NCBI GenBank assembly: GCA_963576725.1
Contig: OY755238.1
Coordinates: 27,485,201 to 27,549,200 of the forward strand
Reading direction: 5' to 3'
DNA from: Azorinus chamasolen
Lineage: Eukaryota; Mollusca; Bivalvia; Cardiida; Solecurtidae
Length of the DNA stretch: 64,000 bases
A program made the position numbers and the translations under genes. The stretch's first letter is position 1, and the number at the start of each line of letters is the position of its first letter. Of this stretch, positions 1 through 10,649 are shown piece by piece. The notes beneath the pieces are model-generated. The model was not told the DNA's origin, searched no databases, and saw only the letters and a list, made by a program, of their open reading frames with translations.

Positions 1-229
1 ATGCCTCGACGAAACATTTGACATAATTATAATACCACAGAGGATCGATATAGCAACCACATACTTTATTAATAAAAGTCTGTAAAAGCATTTGATTACT
101 ACATTCATAACAAGCCCAATACAGATACATGTAGCTTATATGGGAAATTTCTGTGTAAATGTTGTCGCGCATTGCCTATCACTATTTTAAATAAAATTTA
201 TGTTTGTAGTGATGTAACACTTTTCGTTC
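1..229. other. AT-rich non-coding sequence
   Basis: No coding signal, RNA motif or recognisable repeat was seen here. Confidence 0.5.
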
Positions 230-516
230 ACACATATTTAAATCATTGCTCTAAATCGGTTAAACATAGCATATATCTAAACAATTGTCAAGATATGTTG
301 TGTAATTCCTTGAAATTAATTCCGTCATCGGTACCATTGCGCCAAATCGACACTCATCATTTTATCTTTTTATTTTCTTCTATTGTTTTATCTTTAATAA
401 TCAATCTACCTTGTTACTTTTTAAAAATATCGAATTCGGGACGTATCGCTAACTTAGTCCCAAATATCGTGTGTCAACAAAACTACAATATAGAGAGGAT
501 GTCAGAAAAAACATAG

Positions 517-518
<2 letters not shown>
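230..518 (+). repeat. SINE-like sequence, copy lacking the tRNA-like head
   Basis: The stretch from about 250 to 518 matches 2090-2470 in order: a segment with AATTGTCAAG, then CCATTGCGCCAAA, a T-rich tract, a TCGAATTCGGGA motif and a final part that runs straight into a GA repeat. It lacks the tRNA-like head found at 2203-2280 in the second copy. It is either a deleted SINE or a segmental duplicate. A 114-residue open frame over it has no family features. Confidence 0.5.
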
Positions 519-588
<70 letters not shown>

Positions 589-1242
589 TGGGAGAGATAC
601 ATTTAGACAGACAGACAGGCAGAGAGACAGAGAAAGAAGCAAAGACTGGAAGAGAAGAAGCGAGACAGACATGAAAGACAGAGACAGACAGACAGACAGA
701 CATACATATCAGACAGAAACTGAGACAGAGAAAGACAGAGGGAAAGAGGAAGAAAACGAGAGAGAAAGAGGGAAAGAGAGAGAACGATAGACAGGCAGAG
801 ACAGAGAGAGACAAACAGAGACAGACAGACAGAAATACATACAGAAACAGAGACAGAGATAAACAAAGAGAGAGAGAAAGTGGGAGAGATAGAAAGAGGG
901 AGAAAGAGAGAGCGTGAGAGAGATAGAGAGACAAAAGAGAGAGCATGAGAAAGCGACAGACAGAGAAAGAGATAGTGGATGTAGAGAGAGAGAGACAGAC
1001 AGACAAAGTCAGAGAAAGAGAGAGATAGAAAGACAGACATACAGAAACAGAGAGACAGATCGAGAGACAGACATACATATGTATAGAGAGTGAAAAAGAG
1101 AGAAAGACAGAAACAGAGACATAGAAATACAGTGAGAGAGAGAAAGAAAGAGAGAGAAAGAGAGATATAGAAAGATAGACAGACATACAGAAACAGAGAG
1201 TGAGACAGACAGACATCCATACAGAAACAGAGAGACAAAGAC

Positions 1243-1273
<31 letters not shown>

Positions 1274-1344
1274 AAATGGAGAGAGAGAAAGAGAGACATA
1301 CAGAGATAGATAGATTGAAAGATAGATAGATAGATAGATAAAAT

Positions 1345-1411
<67 letters not shown>

Positions 1412-1616
1412 TGTAGATGGGGAGAGACAGACAGACAGACAGACAAAAATAGAGACAGACAAACAGAGGCAGAAAACAGAATGATGTAGAAACTGAGAGA
1501 GAGAAGAATAAGGAGAGTGAGATATGGAAAAAGAAATGAGAAGAGAGAGAGATGGACAGATACATGTAGACAGAGATACAGACAGAGAAAAGAAATAGAG
1601 GCAGTTGGAAGAGAGA

Positions 1617-1655
<39 letters not shown>

Positions 1656-2032
1656 AGAGAGATAGAGAGAGAGATAGAGAGTAACAGAGATAAAGAAACA
1701 GTGGGATAGAGAGAAAGAGAGGGAGACAGACAGACAGACAGACAGACAGAGACATACATACATACATACATACATACATACATGCATACATACAGACAGA
1801 CAGACACACACACATACAGACACACAGACAGACGGACAGAGAGAGAAAGAGAGAGACAGAAAGCTGTAGACATACATACAGACAGACATAGACACACAGA
1901 CAGAAACACAAAGACAAAGGAGACAGAGAGATAGCGAGAGACAGACATACAGAGAGAGACAGACACAGAGAGACAGACACAGAGAGAGAGTGTTAGACAG
2001 AAATACCGACATACATATAGAGATGCAAACAT
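519..2032. repeat. Compound GA / GACA / GATA / CATA microsatellite
   Basis: About 1.5 kb of almost pure purine-rich simple sequence. It starts as (GA)n, passes through interrupted GACA and GAGACA tracts, a (GATA)n block at about 1313-1410, (GACA)n at about 1725-1752 and (CATA)n at about 1754-1783. The reverse strand reads as long Ser/Leu/Cys/Val open frames in several phases, which is a by-product of the repeat. The array begins directly at the end of a SINE-like sequence, as does the one at 2470. Confidence 0.95.
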
Positions 2033-2202
2033 ACAAACAGTGGATATGGAAAAGAATTTTATTCGCGTTTTAATGATTGCGGTAAATCAGGTAAATATGG
2101 CATGTATGTAAATAATTGTCAAGCTGTGTTGTGTAATTTCTTAATATAGCTCAATATCTATACGGTGTATACAAGTAGTCTGTACATGTTGTGAAATATC
2201 AG

Positions 2203-2800
<598 letters not shown>

Positions 2801-3215
2801 CTGTCTCATCAGGGTCTGCACTATTTACAATTTGATAGTGCAACCAGTGCACTCCACAACAGTAATTGCACAAAGAAATATCTGTAGACAGTGAATATAT
2901 TAAGGAAATATTGTAATAATACAACAGGGCATCGGTAAGGAAGGAGAAATGTATTTTTTTTAAATTCAGCAATCGTGATAGTTGAATTTGTATCTGGCAA
3001 ACCTTATCAATAGCTCCTGTAGGAGCTGTCTCATCAGGGTCTGTACTATTTACACGTTGATTGTGCAACCGGTGCACTCCGCAGCAGTGATTGCACAGCG
3101 AAATACTTGCACACAGTGAAGATATATGTAATTATACAATAGGGCATGGGTAAAGGAAGGAGAAATGCATTTTAAAATTCAGCAAGCGAAGGGTTAAAAG
3201 TTTGTTCTGCTTTAA
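2801..3215. repeat. Two direct copies of a MITE-like repeat
   Basis: The segments at about 2800-2985 and 3018-3205 are diverged copies of one sequence, with GCTGTCTCATCAGGGTCTG, a CAACC.GTGCACTCC block, ATTGCACA..GAAATA and GGAAGGAGAAATG in the same order. A third, reversed copy lies at 48816-49047 between TTAA sites. The second copy ends in AAGGGTTAA near 3194, the 3' terminus of the TTAA-flanked family. No gene is present. Confidence 0.7.
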
Positions 3216-3517
3216 TTTTGGAATAGTCAATCTGAGAATGATTCAGCACTGAAAGGGTTATTGTCAGTATGGAAAATATAACGTGGTGTGTTTCGGTGTC
3301 AGATCTAGATCCAGACCGTTTAAAAAGGTGATCACATATTTGCCATTGGCAGTGAGAGAGCCAATGTCAAAATGGTTAACGTTGGATGATAATGTCTTCA
3401 TCATTGGTTTCATTGTTTCACTCAGAGGAGGAGATCTTAACTGTATATATTTCAAACACTGTAGACCCGGATGAACGATGTATAACCAGGATCTGTTTGA
3501 CACACCGCTAGGAAACC

Positions 3518-3698
3518 AGGGTCCATGCTTATAAAGCATTTAGTTGAGTCTGAGTTTCGTTCTCAGGCTTTTGATTGGTCAGATTTGAGTTCTCAAGCTT
3601 TTGATTGGTCAGATTTGAGCCTTTGGCTCAAATCTGACCAATCAAAAGCTTGAGAACGATCTCAGACTCAACTAAAAGCTTTATAAGCATGGACCCAG
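3518..3698. mobile_element. Hairpin (fold-back) MITE-like element
   Basis: An inverted repeat starts CAGGGTCCATGCTTATAAAG on the left and ends CTTTATAAGCATGGACCC on the right, with long complementary arms meeting at about 3615-3624 (TTGAGC CTTTG GCTCAA). The left arm has an internal duplication of a segment of about 36 bp (the TTTTGATTGGTCAGATTTG part occurs twice). Superfamily is not assigned because the flanks give no clear target duplication. Confidence 0.65.
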
Positions 3699-3765
3699 GA
3701 TAAAAGTCAAAATAGTACAGACTAAACATTGGGTATAGTACTACATGTAAAAATAGACGATCACT

Positions 3766-3930
3766 ACGGTAAAGCCCCTCTAATGCGACCACTAAATAAA
3801 TAAATATGGATGTCTTTAAATACAGGTAGCTGTTTAATGCAGGGCGAATATAATGTAGAAATATGCTGTATGAGCTTACTGCATAACTTTCGTCCTCCAT
3901 TAAGCTACTACCTGCTTATACCATCCAATT
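3766..3930. mobile_element. Decayed pogo/Tigger-like hairpin MITE
   Basis: It has the TACGGTAAAGCCCCTCTAAT left end, a GCGACCACTAAATAA motif, and two complementary arms (GTAGCTGTTTAATGCAGG and CCTCCATTAAGCTACTACC) around a central hairpin. The right terminus is missing. It is the same family as 5331-5537 and 6076-6257. Confidence 0.55.
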
Positions 3931-3956
3931 ATATCTATTTTTGTTGGTTCCATTAA

Positions 3957-4111
3957 TCCATTCCCTCATATTGATGACTCTGTAGAAGTCACGTTGTGAA
4001 ACCTCTATTTGTCACAATGGTTTCAAAGTAAACAATTCTAAAAGTTTCCTTTTCTCTATTTAATGCTCCTTTTCTGCAGATTTATTTAAAGAGGTTGTAT
4101 GAAATAATGGG
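3957..4111. mobile_element. TTAA-flanked MITE (piggyBac-like), deletion derivative
   Basis: It lies between TTAA at 3953-3956 and TTAA at 4112-4115. One end reads CCATTCCCTCATATTGATGA and the other ATAATGGG. Internally it matches the reverse complement of the longer elements at 39452-39682 and 55501-55721, including CACAATGGTTTCAAAG and AAAGAGGTTGTAT, but has lost one hairpin arm. Confidence 0.6.
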
Positions 4112-4136
4112 TTAAGGGTTTTTTATTGTTGTCTAA

Positions 4137-4795
4137 ACAGAGAGATGCTCTCAGTGTAGCTCAAATTCTAAATACACAGAGATGCTCCCAGTGTAGCTCA
4201 AATTCTAAATACACAGAGATGCTCTCAGTGTAGCTCAAATTCTAAATACACAGAGATGCTCCCAGTGTAGCTCAAAAACTAAGTACACAGAGATGCTCTC
4301 AGTGTAGTTCAAAAACTAAATACACAGAGATGCTCCCAGTGTAGCTCAAAAACTAAATACACAGAGATCCTCTCAGTGTAGCTCAAAAACTAAATACACA
4401 GAGATCCTCTCAGTGTAGCTCAAAACCTAAATACAAAGAGATGTTCCCAGTGAAGCTCAAAAACTAAATACACAGAGATGCTCCCGGTATAACTCAAAAA
4501 CTAAATACACAGAGATGTTCCCGGTGTAGCTCAAAAACTAAATACACAGAGATGCTCCCGGTGTATCTCAAAAACTTAATACACAGAGATGCTCCCAGTG
4601 TAGCTCAAAAACTAAATACACAGAGATGCTACCAGTGTTACTCAAAAACTAAACACACAGAGATGCTCCCACTGTAGCTAAAAAACTAAATACATAGAGA
4701 TGCTCTCAGTGTAGCTCAAAAACTAAATACATAGAGATTCTCTCAGTGTAGCTCAAAAACTAAATACACATAGATGCTCCCAGTGTTTCTAAAAA
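4137..4795. repeat. 37-bp tandem repeat array, about 17 units
   Basis: The unit contains ACACAGAGATGCT, CCAGTGTAGCTC and AAAACTAAAT. Units vary by scattered substitutions, with early units reading AAATTCTAAAT and later ones AAAAACTAAAT, consistent with end-biased homogenisation. No coding potential. Confidence 0.9.
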
Positions 4796-4854
4796 CTTTC
4801 ATTTCAACCTGGGACACGCATGCACTATTATTTGCAAACAATGTAGACCGAGGG

Positions 4855-5205
4855 TCCCTATACAGGCTAGATCACTGTACCTATACAAAAACAGGCTAGA
4901 TCCATGTACCTATACAACGACAGGCTAGATACCTGTACCTATACAACGACAAGCCAGATCCATGTTCCTATACAACGACAGGATAGATCCCTGTACCTAT
5001 ACAACAACAGGCTAGATCCATGTACCTATACAACGACAGGCTAGATCCCTGTACCTATACAACGACAAGCTAGATCCATGTACCTATACAACGACAGACT
5101 AGATCCCTGTACCTATACAACAACAGGCTAGATTCTTGTACCTATACAACGACAGGCTAGATCCCTGTACCTATACAACGACAGGCTAGATCCCTGTACC
5201 TATTT
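4855..5205. repeat. 29-bp tandem repeat array, about 12 units
   Basis: The unit is ACAGGCTAGATCC followed by CTGTACCTATACAACG. Units alternate between CCCTG and CCATG variants for part of the array. No coding potential. Confidence 0.9.
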
Positions 5206-5330
5206 CGATAATAATTCGATACATACATGTATACGATTTATTGTGTCTTTCGTTCTTATATTTTATCTAAACAAGTAAGGAAATTTTAGAATACACCATA
5301 TCATAAAAAGTGATAGTCCAGTCTGATGTA

Positions 5331-5537
5331 CAGTAAAGTGTTGCCTATACGACCACTTTAAAGAATTATTATTCTAGATGTTTAAAGCAGGTGGTAGCTG
5401 AAATATGGTAAGAATTATGTAGAAAGCTCCTATAGGAACTTTCTGCATTATACTTGCACTGCATTAGTTTCGAATCATCTGCTTTAAACAGACTCCTATG
5501 TCAAACGGTTATGTGTCGCATTAGGGAGTCTTAACTG
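5331..5537. mobile_element. Pogo/Tigger-like hairpin MITE, unexpanded form
   Basis: It starts CAGTAAAGTG after TA (5329-5330) and ends CTTAACTG before TA (5538-5539). The arms GCAGGTGGTAGCTGAAA and GCATTAGTTTCGAATCATC flank a GAAAGCTCCTATAGGA centre. It is the unexpanded relative of the elements at 38720-39395 and about 55042-55440, in which a segment of the left arm has become a 42-bp tandem array. Confidence 0.65.
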
Positions 5538-5592
5538 TAGTATAGATTTATAATCTACTAATTTATCATAGAACAATAGATACATATACATA

Positions 5593-5785
5593 CAGTAAAA
5601 CCCTCTAAACCGGACGTTATATGTAGTATAACTATCGGTCTTGGAGACACGCGGCAGCTTCATGCAGCGTGACAGTCATACAGAAAAGATCATCTGGGAG
5701 GTTTCTGCATGACTTTCAGCCTGCATAAAGCAACCACCTGTCTATAAGTATCTAAATTCTTCTCTACTAGAACTCTAATTTACTG
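5593..5785. mobile_element. TA-flanked hairpin MITE
   Basis: CAGTAAAACCCTCTAAACC at the left and TCTAATTTACTG at the right are both bounded by TA. Internal inverted arms surround CATGCAG. Homologous elements lie at 23150-23541, 40458-40839 and 56503-56691; the first two carry a second MITE inserted inside. Confidence 0.65.
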
Positions 5786-6075
5786 TATTTGCTTTTTACA
5801 ATTTACATGAAATATGCTGAAAGTCTCAGCATTTTTAAATGACATCATCTCGTTCAATAGTATACAATATTCACAATGTAAGGGAGACAACAAACAAAAA
5901 CCGAAGTACCAAGTGACCAGGAATTAATTTTCTTCAAATTGAAAAAAATGCCCAACAATTAATATGCAACAGAGTAACCGTCTGATCAGGGTCTGCACTG
6001 TTTGTCATTTGACCACTTACTCCATATGCACGCTTTCTACGCATTTTCAAACAGAGTAGACCCAGCTCAGACAGC

Positions 6076-6257
6076 TCCTGATGCGACCACTTAATAAACA
6101 GCCACTGATGTCGTCTAAAGCAGGTGGTTGCTTAATGCAGGACGGAAGTTATGCAGAAAGCTTTCTGCATAACTTTCGTCCTGCATTAAGCTACCACCTG
6201 CCTCTGCCATCCAGAAGTATGTCCCTTTTTGGTGGTCGCATTAGCGGGGTTTTACTG
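6076..6257. mobile_element. Pogo/Tigger-like hairpin MITE, left end truncated
   Basis: The arms GCAGGTGGTTGCTTAATGCA and TGCATTAAGCTACCACCTGC pair around CAGAAAGCTTTCTG. The right end reads GCGGGGTTTTACTG followed by TA. The left terminus is replaced by a fragment of the GACAGCTCC palindrome family, so another element probably overwrote it. Confidence 0.6.
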
Positions 6258-6429
6258 TAGACGGGGCGCAGACAGCTCCTAATGGAGCCGTCTCACTAGG
6301 GTCTTCTCTGTTTGCATATGTTTATATATAAATATGATTCTACAGTTTCTGTCATGGCCAAATATTCCTGTGTCAATGTTTTGAATACTGAATTATCAAA
6401 ATGGACACGTACAATGTACAGTGTGTAAT

Positions 6430-7430
6430 ACCCTTTGAAAATTCAGTATACAAAAGTGTACCACACAACATACATTACACGTATCCACTTTGATAATTCA
6501 GTATACAAAAGTGTAACACACAACATACATTACACGTATCCACTTTGATAATTCAGTATTCAAAAGTGTACCACACACCATACATTACACGTATCCACTT
6601 TGATAATTCAGTATTCAAAAGTGTACCACACAACATACATTACACGTATCCACTTTGATAATTCAGTATACAAAAGTGTAACACACACCATACATTACAC
6701 GTATCCACTTTGATAATTCAGTATTCAAAAGTGTAACACACACCATACATTACACGTATCCACTTTGATAATTCAGTATACAAAAGTGTACCACACAACA
6801 TACATTACACGTATCCACTTTGATAATTCAGTATACAAAAGTGTAACACACACCATACATTACACGTATCCACTTTGATAATTCAGTATTCAAAAGTGTA
6901 ACACACAACATACATTACACGTATCCACTTTGATAATTCAGTATTCAAAAGTGTAACACACAACATACATTACACGTATCCACTTTGATAATTCAGTATT
7001 CAAAAGTGTAACACACACCATACATTACATGTACCCACTTTGATAATTCAGTATACAAAAGTGTACCACACAACATACATTACACGTATCCACTTTGATA
7101 ATTCAGTATACAAAAGTGTAACACACACCATACATTACACGTATCCACTTTGATAATTCAGTATTCAAAAGTGTAACACACAACATACATTACACGTATC
7201 CACTTTGATAATTCAGTATTCAAAAGTGTAACACACAACATACATTACACGTATCCACTTTGATAATTCAGTATTCAAAAGTGTAACACACACCATACAT
7301 TACACGTATCCACTTTGATAATTCAGTATTCAAAAGTGTAACACACAACATACATTACACGTATCCACTTTGATAATTCAGTATTCAAAAGTGTAACACA
7401 CACCATACATTACATGTACCCACGTTATTA
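6430..7430. repeat. 55-bp satellite array, about 18 units, with higher-order structure
   Basis: The unit is CAAAAGTGTAACACACAACA, TACATTACACGTATCC and ACTTTGATAATTCAGTATT. Three variable positions (ATA/ATT, ACC/AAC, AAC/ACC) define unit types, and the order of five types starting near 6776 repeats starting near 7051, giving a 275-bp higher-order unit. An inverted half-unit opens the array at about 6385-6425. Relic copies of the same unit occur at 24350-24500, 26490-26545, 41290-41500, 57130-57560 and 62660-62700. Confidence 0.9.
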
Positions 7431-7469
7431 TGAAAACATTTCCCAGTTGATTTATCCACTTACTCAAAT

Positions 7470-8490
7470 TGATATACATGTACATGTAAGAAATAATGAC
7501 ACCATGGCTATTAATCAGATACATGTATATATAAGAAATAATGACACCATGGCTATTAATCAGATACATGTATATATAAGAAATAATGACACCATGGCTA
7601 TTAATCAGATACATGTATATATAAGAAATAATGACACCATGGCTATTAATCAGATACATGTATATATAAGAAATAATGACACCATGGCTATTAATCAGAT
7701 ACATGTATATATAAGAAATAATGACACCATGGCTATTAATCAGATACATGTATATATAAGAAATAATGACACCATGGCTATTAATCAGATACATGTATAT
7801 ATAAGAAATAATGACACCATGGCTATTAATCAGATACATGTATATATAAGGAATAATGACACCATGGCTATTAATCAGATACATGTATATATAAGAAATA
7901 ATGACACCATGGCTATTAATCAGATACATGTATATATAAGGAATAATGACACCATGGCTATTAATCAGATACATGTATATATAAGAAATAATGACACCAT
8001 GGCTATTAATCAGATACATGTATATATAAGAAATAATGACACCATGGCTATTAATCAGATACATGTATATATAAGAAATAATGACACCATGGCTATTAAT
8101 CAGATACATGTATATATAAGAAATAATGACACCATGGCTATTAATCAGATACATGTATATATAAGAAATAATGACACCATGGCTATTAATCAGATACATG
8201 TATATATAAGGAATAATGACACCATGGCTATTAATCAGATACATGTATATATAAGGAATAATGACACCATGGCTATTAATCAGATACATGTATATATAAG
8301 GAATAATGACACCATGGCTATTAATCAGATACATGTATATATAAGAAATAATGACACCATGGCTATTAATCAGATACATGTATATATAAGGAATAATGAC
8401 ACCGCGGATATTAATCAGATACACATGTATATGTAAGGACTAATGACACCGCGGATATTAATCAGATACACATGTACATGTATTTAACTT
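7470..8490. repeat. 45-bp satellite array, about 22 units
   Basis: The unit is AAGAAATAATGACACCATGG, CTATTAATCAGATACATG and TATATAT. Because 45 is divisible by three and the unit lacks stops in one frame on each strand, both strands show open frames of about 340 residues made of a 15-residue repeat. These are not supported as genes. The core matches the reverse complement of a segment common to the TTAA MITEs, and a single unexpanded relative lies at 24545-24600. Confidence 0.9.
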
Positions 8491-8518
8491 ATAACAGCAA
8501 ATGGCCACAGGAACATTT

Positions 8519-8594
8519 CGAGGGCTTGGTGGAAAACTATTCTAACTCCTTCACTTTCGTGAAGGAGTTAGAATAGTTTTGCACCAAGCCCTCG
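8519..8594. mobile_element. 76-bp near-perfect hairpin insertion with 4-bp target duplication
   Basis: Arms 8519-8554 and 8559-8594 (36 bp each) are complementary with one mismatch and are separated by a TTTC loop. Both sides carry ATTT. Without the hairpin and one ATTT the flanks join as GAACATTTGGCCATGG, matching paralogous MITE sequence at 26677-26692 and 62820-62835. It could be a minimal fold-back MITE; the fold also resembles a miRNA precursor, but nothing shows transcription. Confidence 0.6.
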
Positions 8595-9060
8595 ATTTGG
8601 CCATGGAAGAAACTGTAGAATCATATATTTATTATGTCATAAGCAAACAGAGCAGACACTGATAAGACAGGTCATATAGGAGCCGTCTGATCCGTGTCTA
8701 CTCTGTTTGCAAATGCATAACAAGGCCTATTTATGGAGTAAATGGAATATTTGGTCATGGTAGAAACTGTAGAATCATATCTTTATCATTTCATAAGCCC
8801 ACAGAGCAGACCCTGATTAGAAGGATCCGTCTGATCTCGGTCTGTCCTGTTTGCAAATGCGTATTTATGGAGTAAACAAGAGACAAATCTGGTTTTCAGA
8901 GAATAAACACATCACTGAGCTTGATCTGCTCTGTTTGCAAAGCCGTAGAAACCATTCCCCTCGAAGTAAGGCCTATAAATGCTTTTACAAGCAGAGTAGA
9001 TCCAGATGACCTATTCAATGCCTACATAATTTATTTGACTATTAAAGATGTATTATGCGC
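8595..9060. repeat. Fragments of the GCAAACAGAG palindromic MITE family
   Basis: Three successive blocks (about 8640-8715, 8765-8860 and 8925-9005) carry paired GCAAACAGAG.AGAC and GTCT.CTCTGTTTGC motifs around GATCAGACGG-like cores. These are internal parts of the TTAA-flanked MITEs, overlapping and decayed. No gene is present. Confidence 0.6.
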
Positions 9061-9789
9061 ATTTTTTTTTGTATTAATCAATTAACGCAAGAAGCTGTAC
9101 ACGTATACATACAATGAACATTATGTTTACAACCCATTTTCCGACAGGATATATTTGTTCAGCTAAACATTATCGCTATCTGAATACTGCTAAATTGCTA
9201 AAAAGGAGCCTCCTTTTTAGTAATTGGGATTTGTACGGAAATCAGCGGACATCTTCGGCCAAGTTATGAATGACTCCGATTCTAATTTGGAACAACGCTT
9301 TGAATATTAATTAGGTTTTTATCACATGTACAGTTGCTGACACTGGTTTTGGCCTACATACTAGATTTTATTCAGGAAATAAGGCAATATGCCCATCTTA
9401 CATATAATTTACATGCAAATGAGCTAAATGAAGGTCACGTGACAATATGGTGGACAGTCACATATTTTCATCTCGGATATAAAATGTGAATTTATTCTTA
9501 CCTATATAGGACATAAGGGCATTAAATGCGCCAAATACAGGTAGAATACATTGTTATATTCTTTTCAATGAGATGTTTGAAAATTGTAAATTTGGAAGTG
9601 GTGTAATTTGATATTTTAATTTGGACAATACAAATCGCCATGATAAACAATCAATGCATATAACCATTATCATGCACGTGCCAAGTGTGAAATGTTTTGA
9701 GTTGTAACGACAGTCTATTGAAAGCCCTACGCAGCAAAATTTCTCAGGTATACTGCTGAAAAAAGTTAGGAGCCTATTGAAAGCCTGTT
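9061..9789. other. Non-coding AT-rich spacer
   Basis: No reading frame, RNA gene or repeated unit was recognised in this stretch. It lies directly upstream of the LINE ORF1 remnant and may include its 5' untranslated region. Confidence 0.4.
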
Positions 9790-10610
9790 ATGAGCAACGC
9801 TTCATACACAAGTACTACGCCTCTAAAAACCTCTAAAAAGCGTTTCTTATCATCGCCCGACGATACATTTGACCTTAAACGAGGTAGGCATATGGAGTCT
9901 TTGCAAGCCACGATGGAAGAGGTCTCCGCTCCAGTTCCCCAATTCTCTCTAAGATCAGACGATCTTAGATGCATCGCTGTTCTTTTGCGTGAGTCTTTAG
10001 ACCGGAACCCTCAGATATGATTACTTCAATGACTCGCGAACTGGCACAGCAATAACGTGTGGCGTGATTGACGGGCTCAAGAGCGAGGTGGAATCTCTTA
10101 AGGAAGAAAACGAATCGCTCAGGGATACAGTAAATTCTCTGCAAAAGAGAATAGAAAAACTTGAGCTGACTGCAGACTCAGCTGAACAGTACAGTCGGCG
10201 CAATTCCCTCGGTATCACAGGGATACCGGAAACAGAGTCGGAATCCACAGACACGTTAGTTCTGGACATGGCGTCCGAGCTGGAACCGGCAAGTTCCATC
10301 CGGGTAAGACACGCGGGATCATTGTGAAGTTTACTTCCTACAGATCACATAATAACTTATATAGAGTCAGATCGAAGGCCAAGTCAACATCGAAGTATTC
10401 AAAAGCGTACCTTAATGAGGATCTAACCAAGCTGAGGAGTAACCTGTTATTTGAGTGTAGGAAACTGGTTAGGTCTTAGTCACTGAATGGAGCATGGTCT
10501 AGTGATGGCAACATCCCGGTAAAGGACATTAACGATAAGATCCACAAGATCGACACTGTTGAGGATCTAGACGAATACCAGACGCCAGCTTGCACTGATA
10601 CTAAGCTTTA
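9790..10610 (+). pseudogene. Non-LTR retrotransposon ORF1 remnant (coiled coil plus RNA-binding domain)
   Basis: The ATG at 9790 opens a 76-codon frame with basic and Ser/Thr-rich N-terminal residues (PLKTSKKRFLSSP), ending at 10020. After a frame change and stops, a second frame (10064-10327) gives a heptad-rich coiled coil (SEVESLKEENESLRDTV and LQKRIEKLEL) followed by EQYSRRNSLGITGIPE, a motif common just before the RRM-like domain of LINE ORF1 proteins. A third phase reads IVKFTSYRSHNNLYRVRSKA and LTKLRSNLLFECRKLV, then hits a stop near 10480. In family members this protein binds the element RNA. At least three disruptions show it is dead. It lies just before the triplicated region and has no counterpart in the later units. 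Confidence 0.75.
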
Positions 10611-10649
10611 GTTTTTTGACCAGTGTAGTACGCGTATATCGCGAACTGC

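Noticed and set aside
449..2036. Long reverse-strand open frames rich in Ser, Leu, Cys and Val (up to 527 codons)
   Set aside because: They are translations of the GA/GACA/GATA microsatellite in different phases, with overlapping versions and no unique sequence.
4137..5205. CRISPR-like arrays
   Set aside because: The 37-bp and 29-bp units are contiguous with no unique spacers, and the DNA is eukaryotic.
7378..8436. Overlapping open frames of 348 and 340 codons on both strands with a 15-residue repeat
   Set aside because: A 45-bp satellite unit without stops gives this automatically; no start context, non-repeat domain or splice support.
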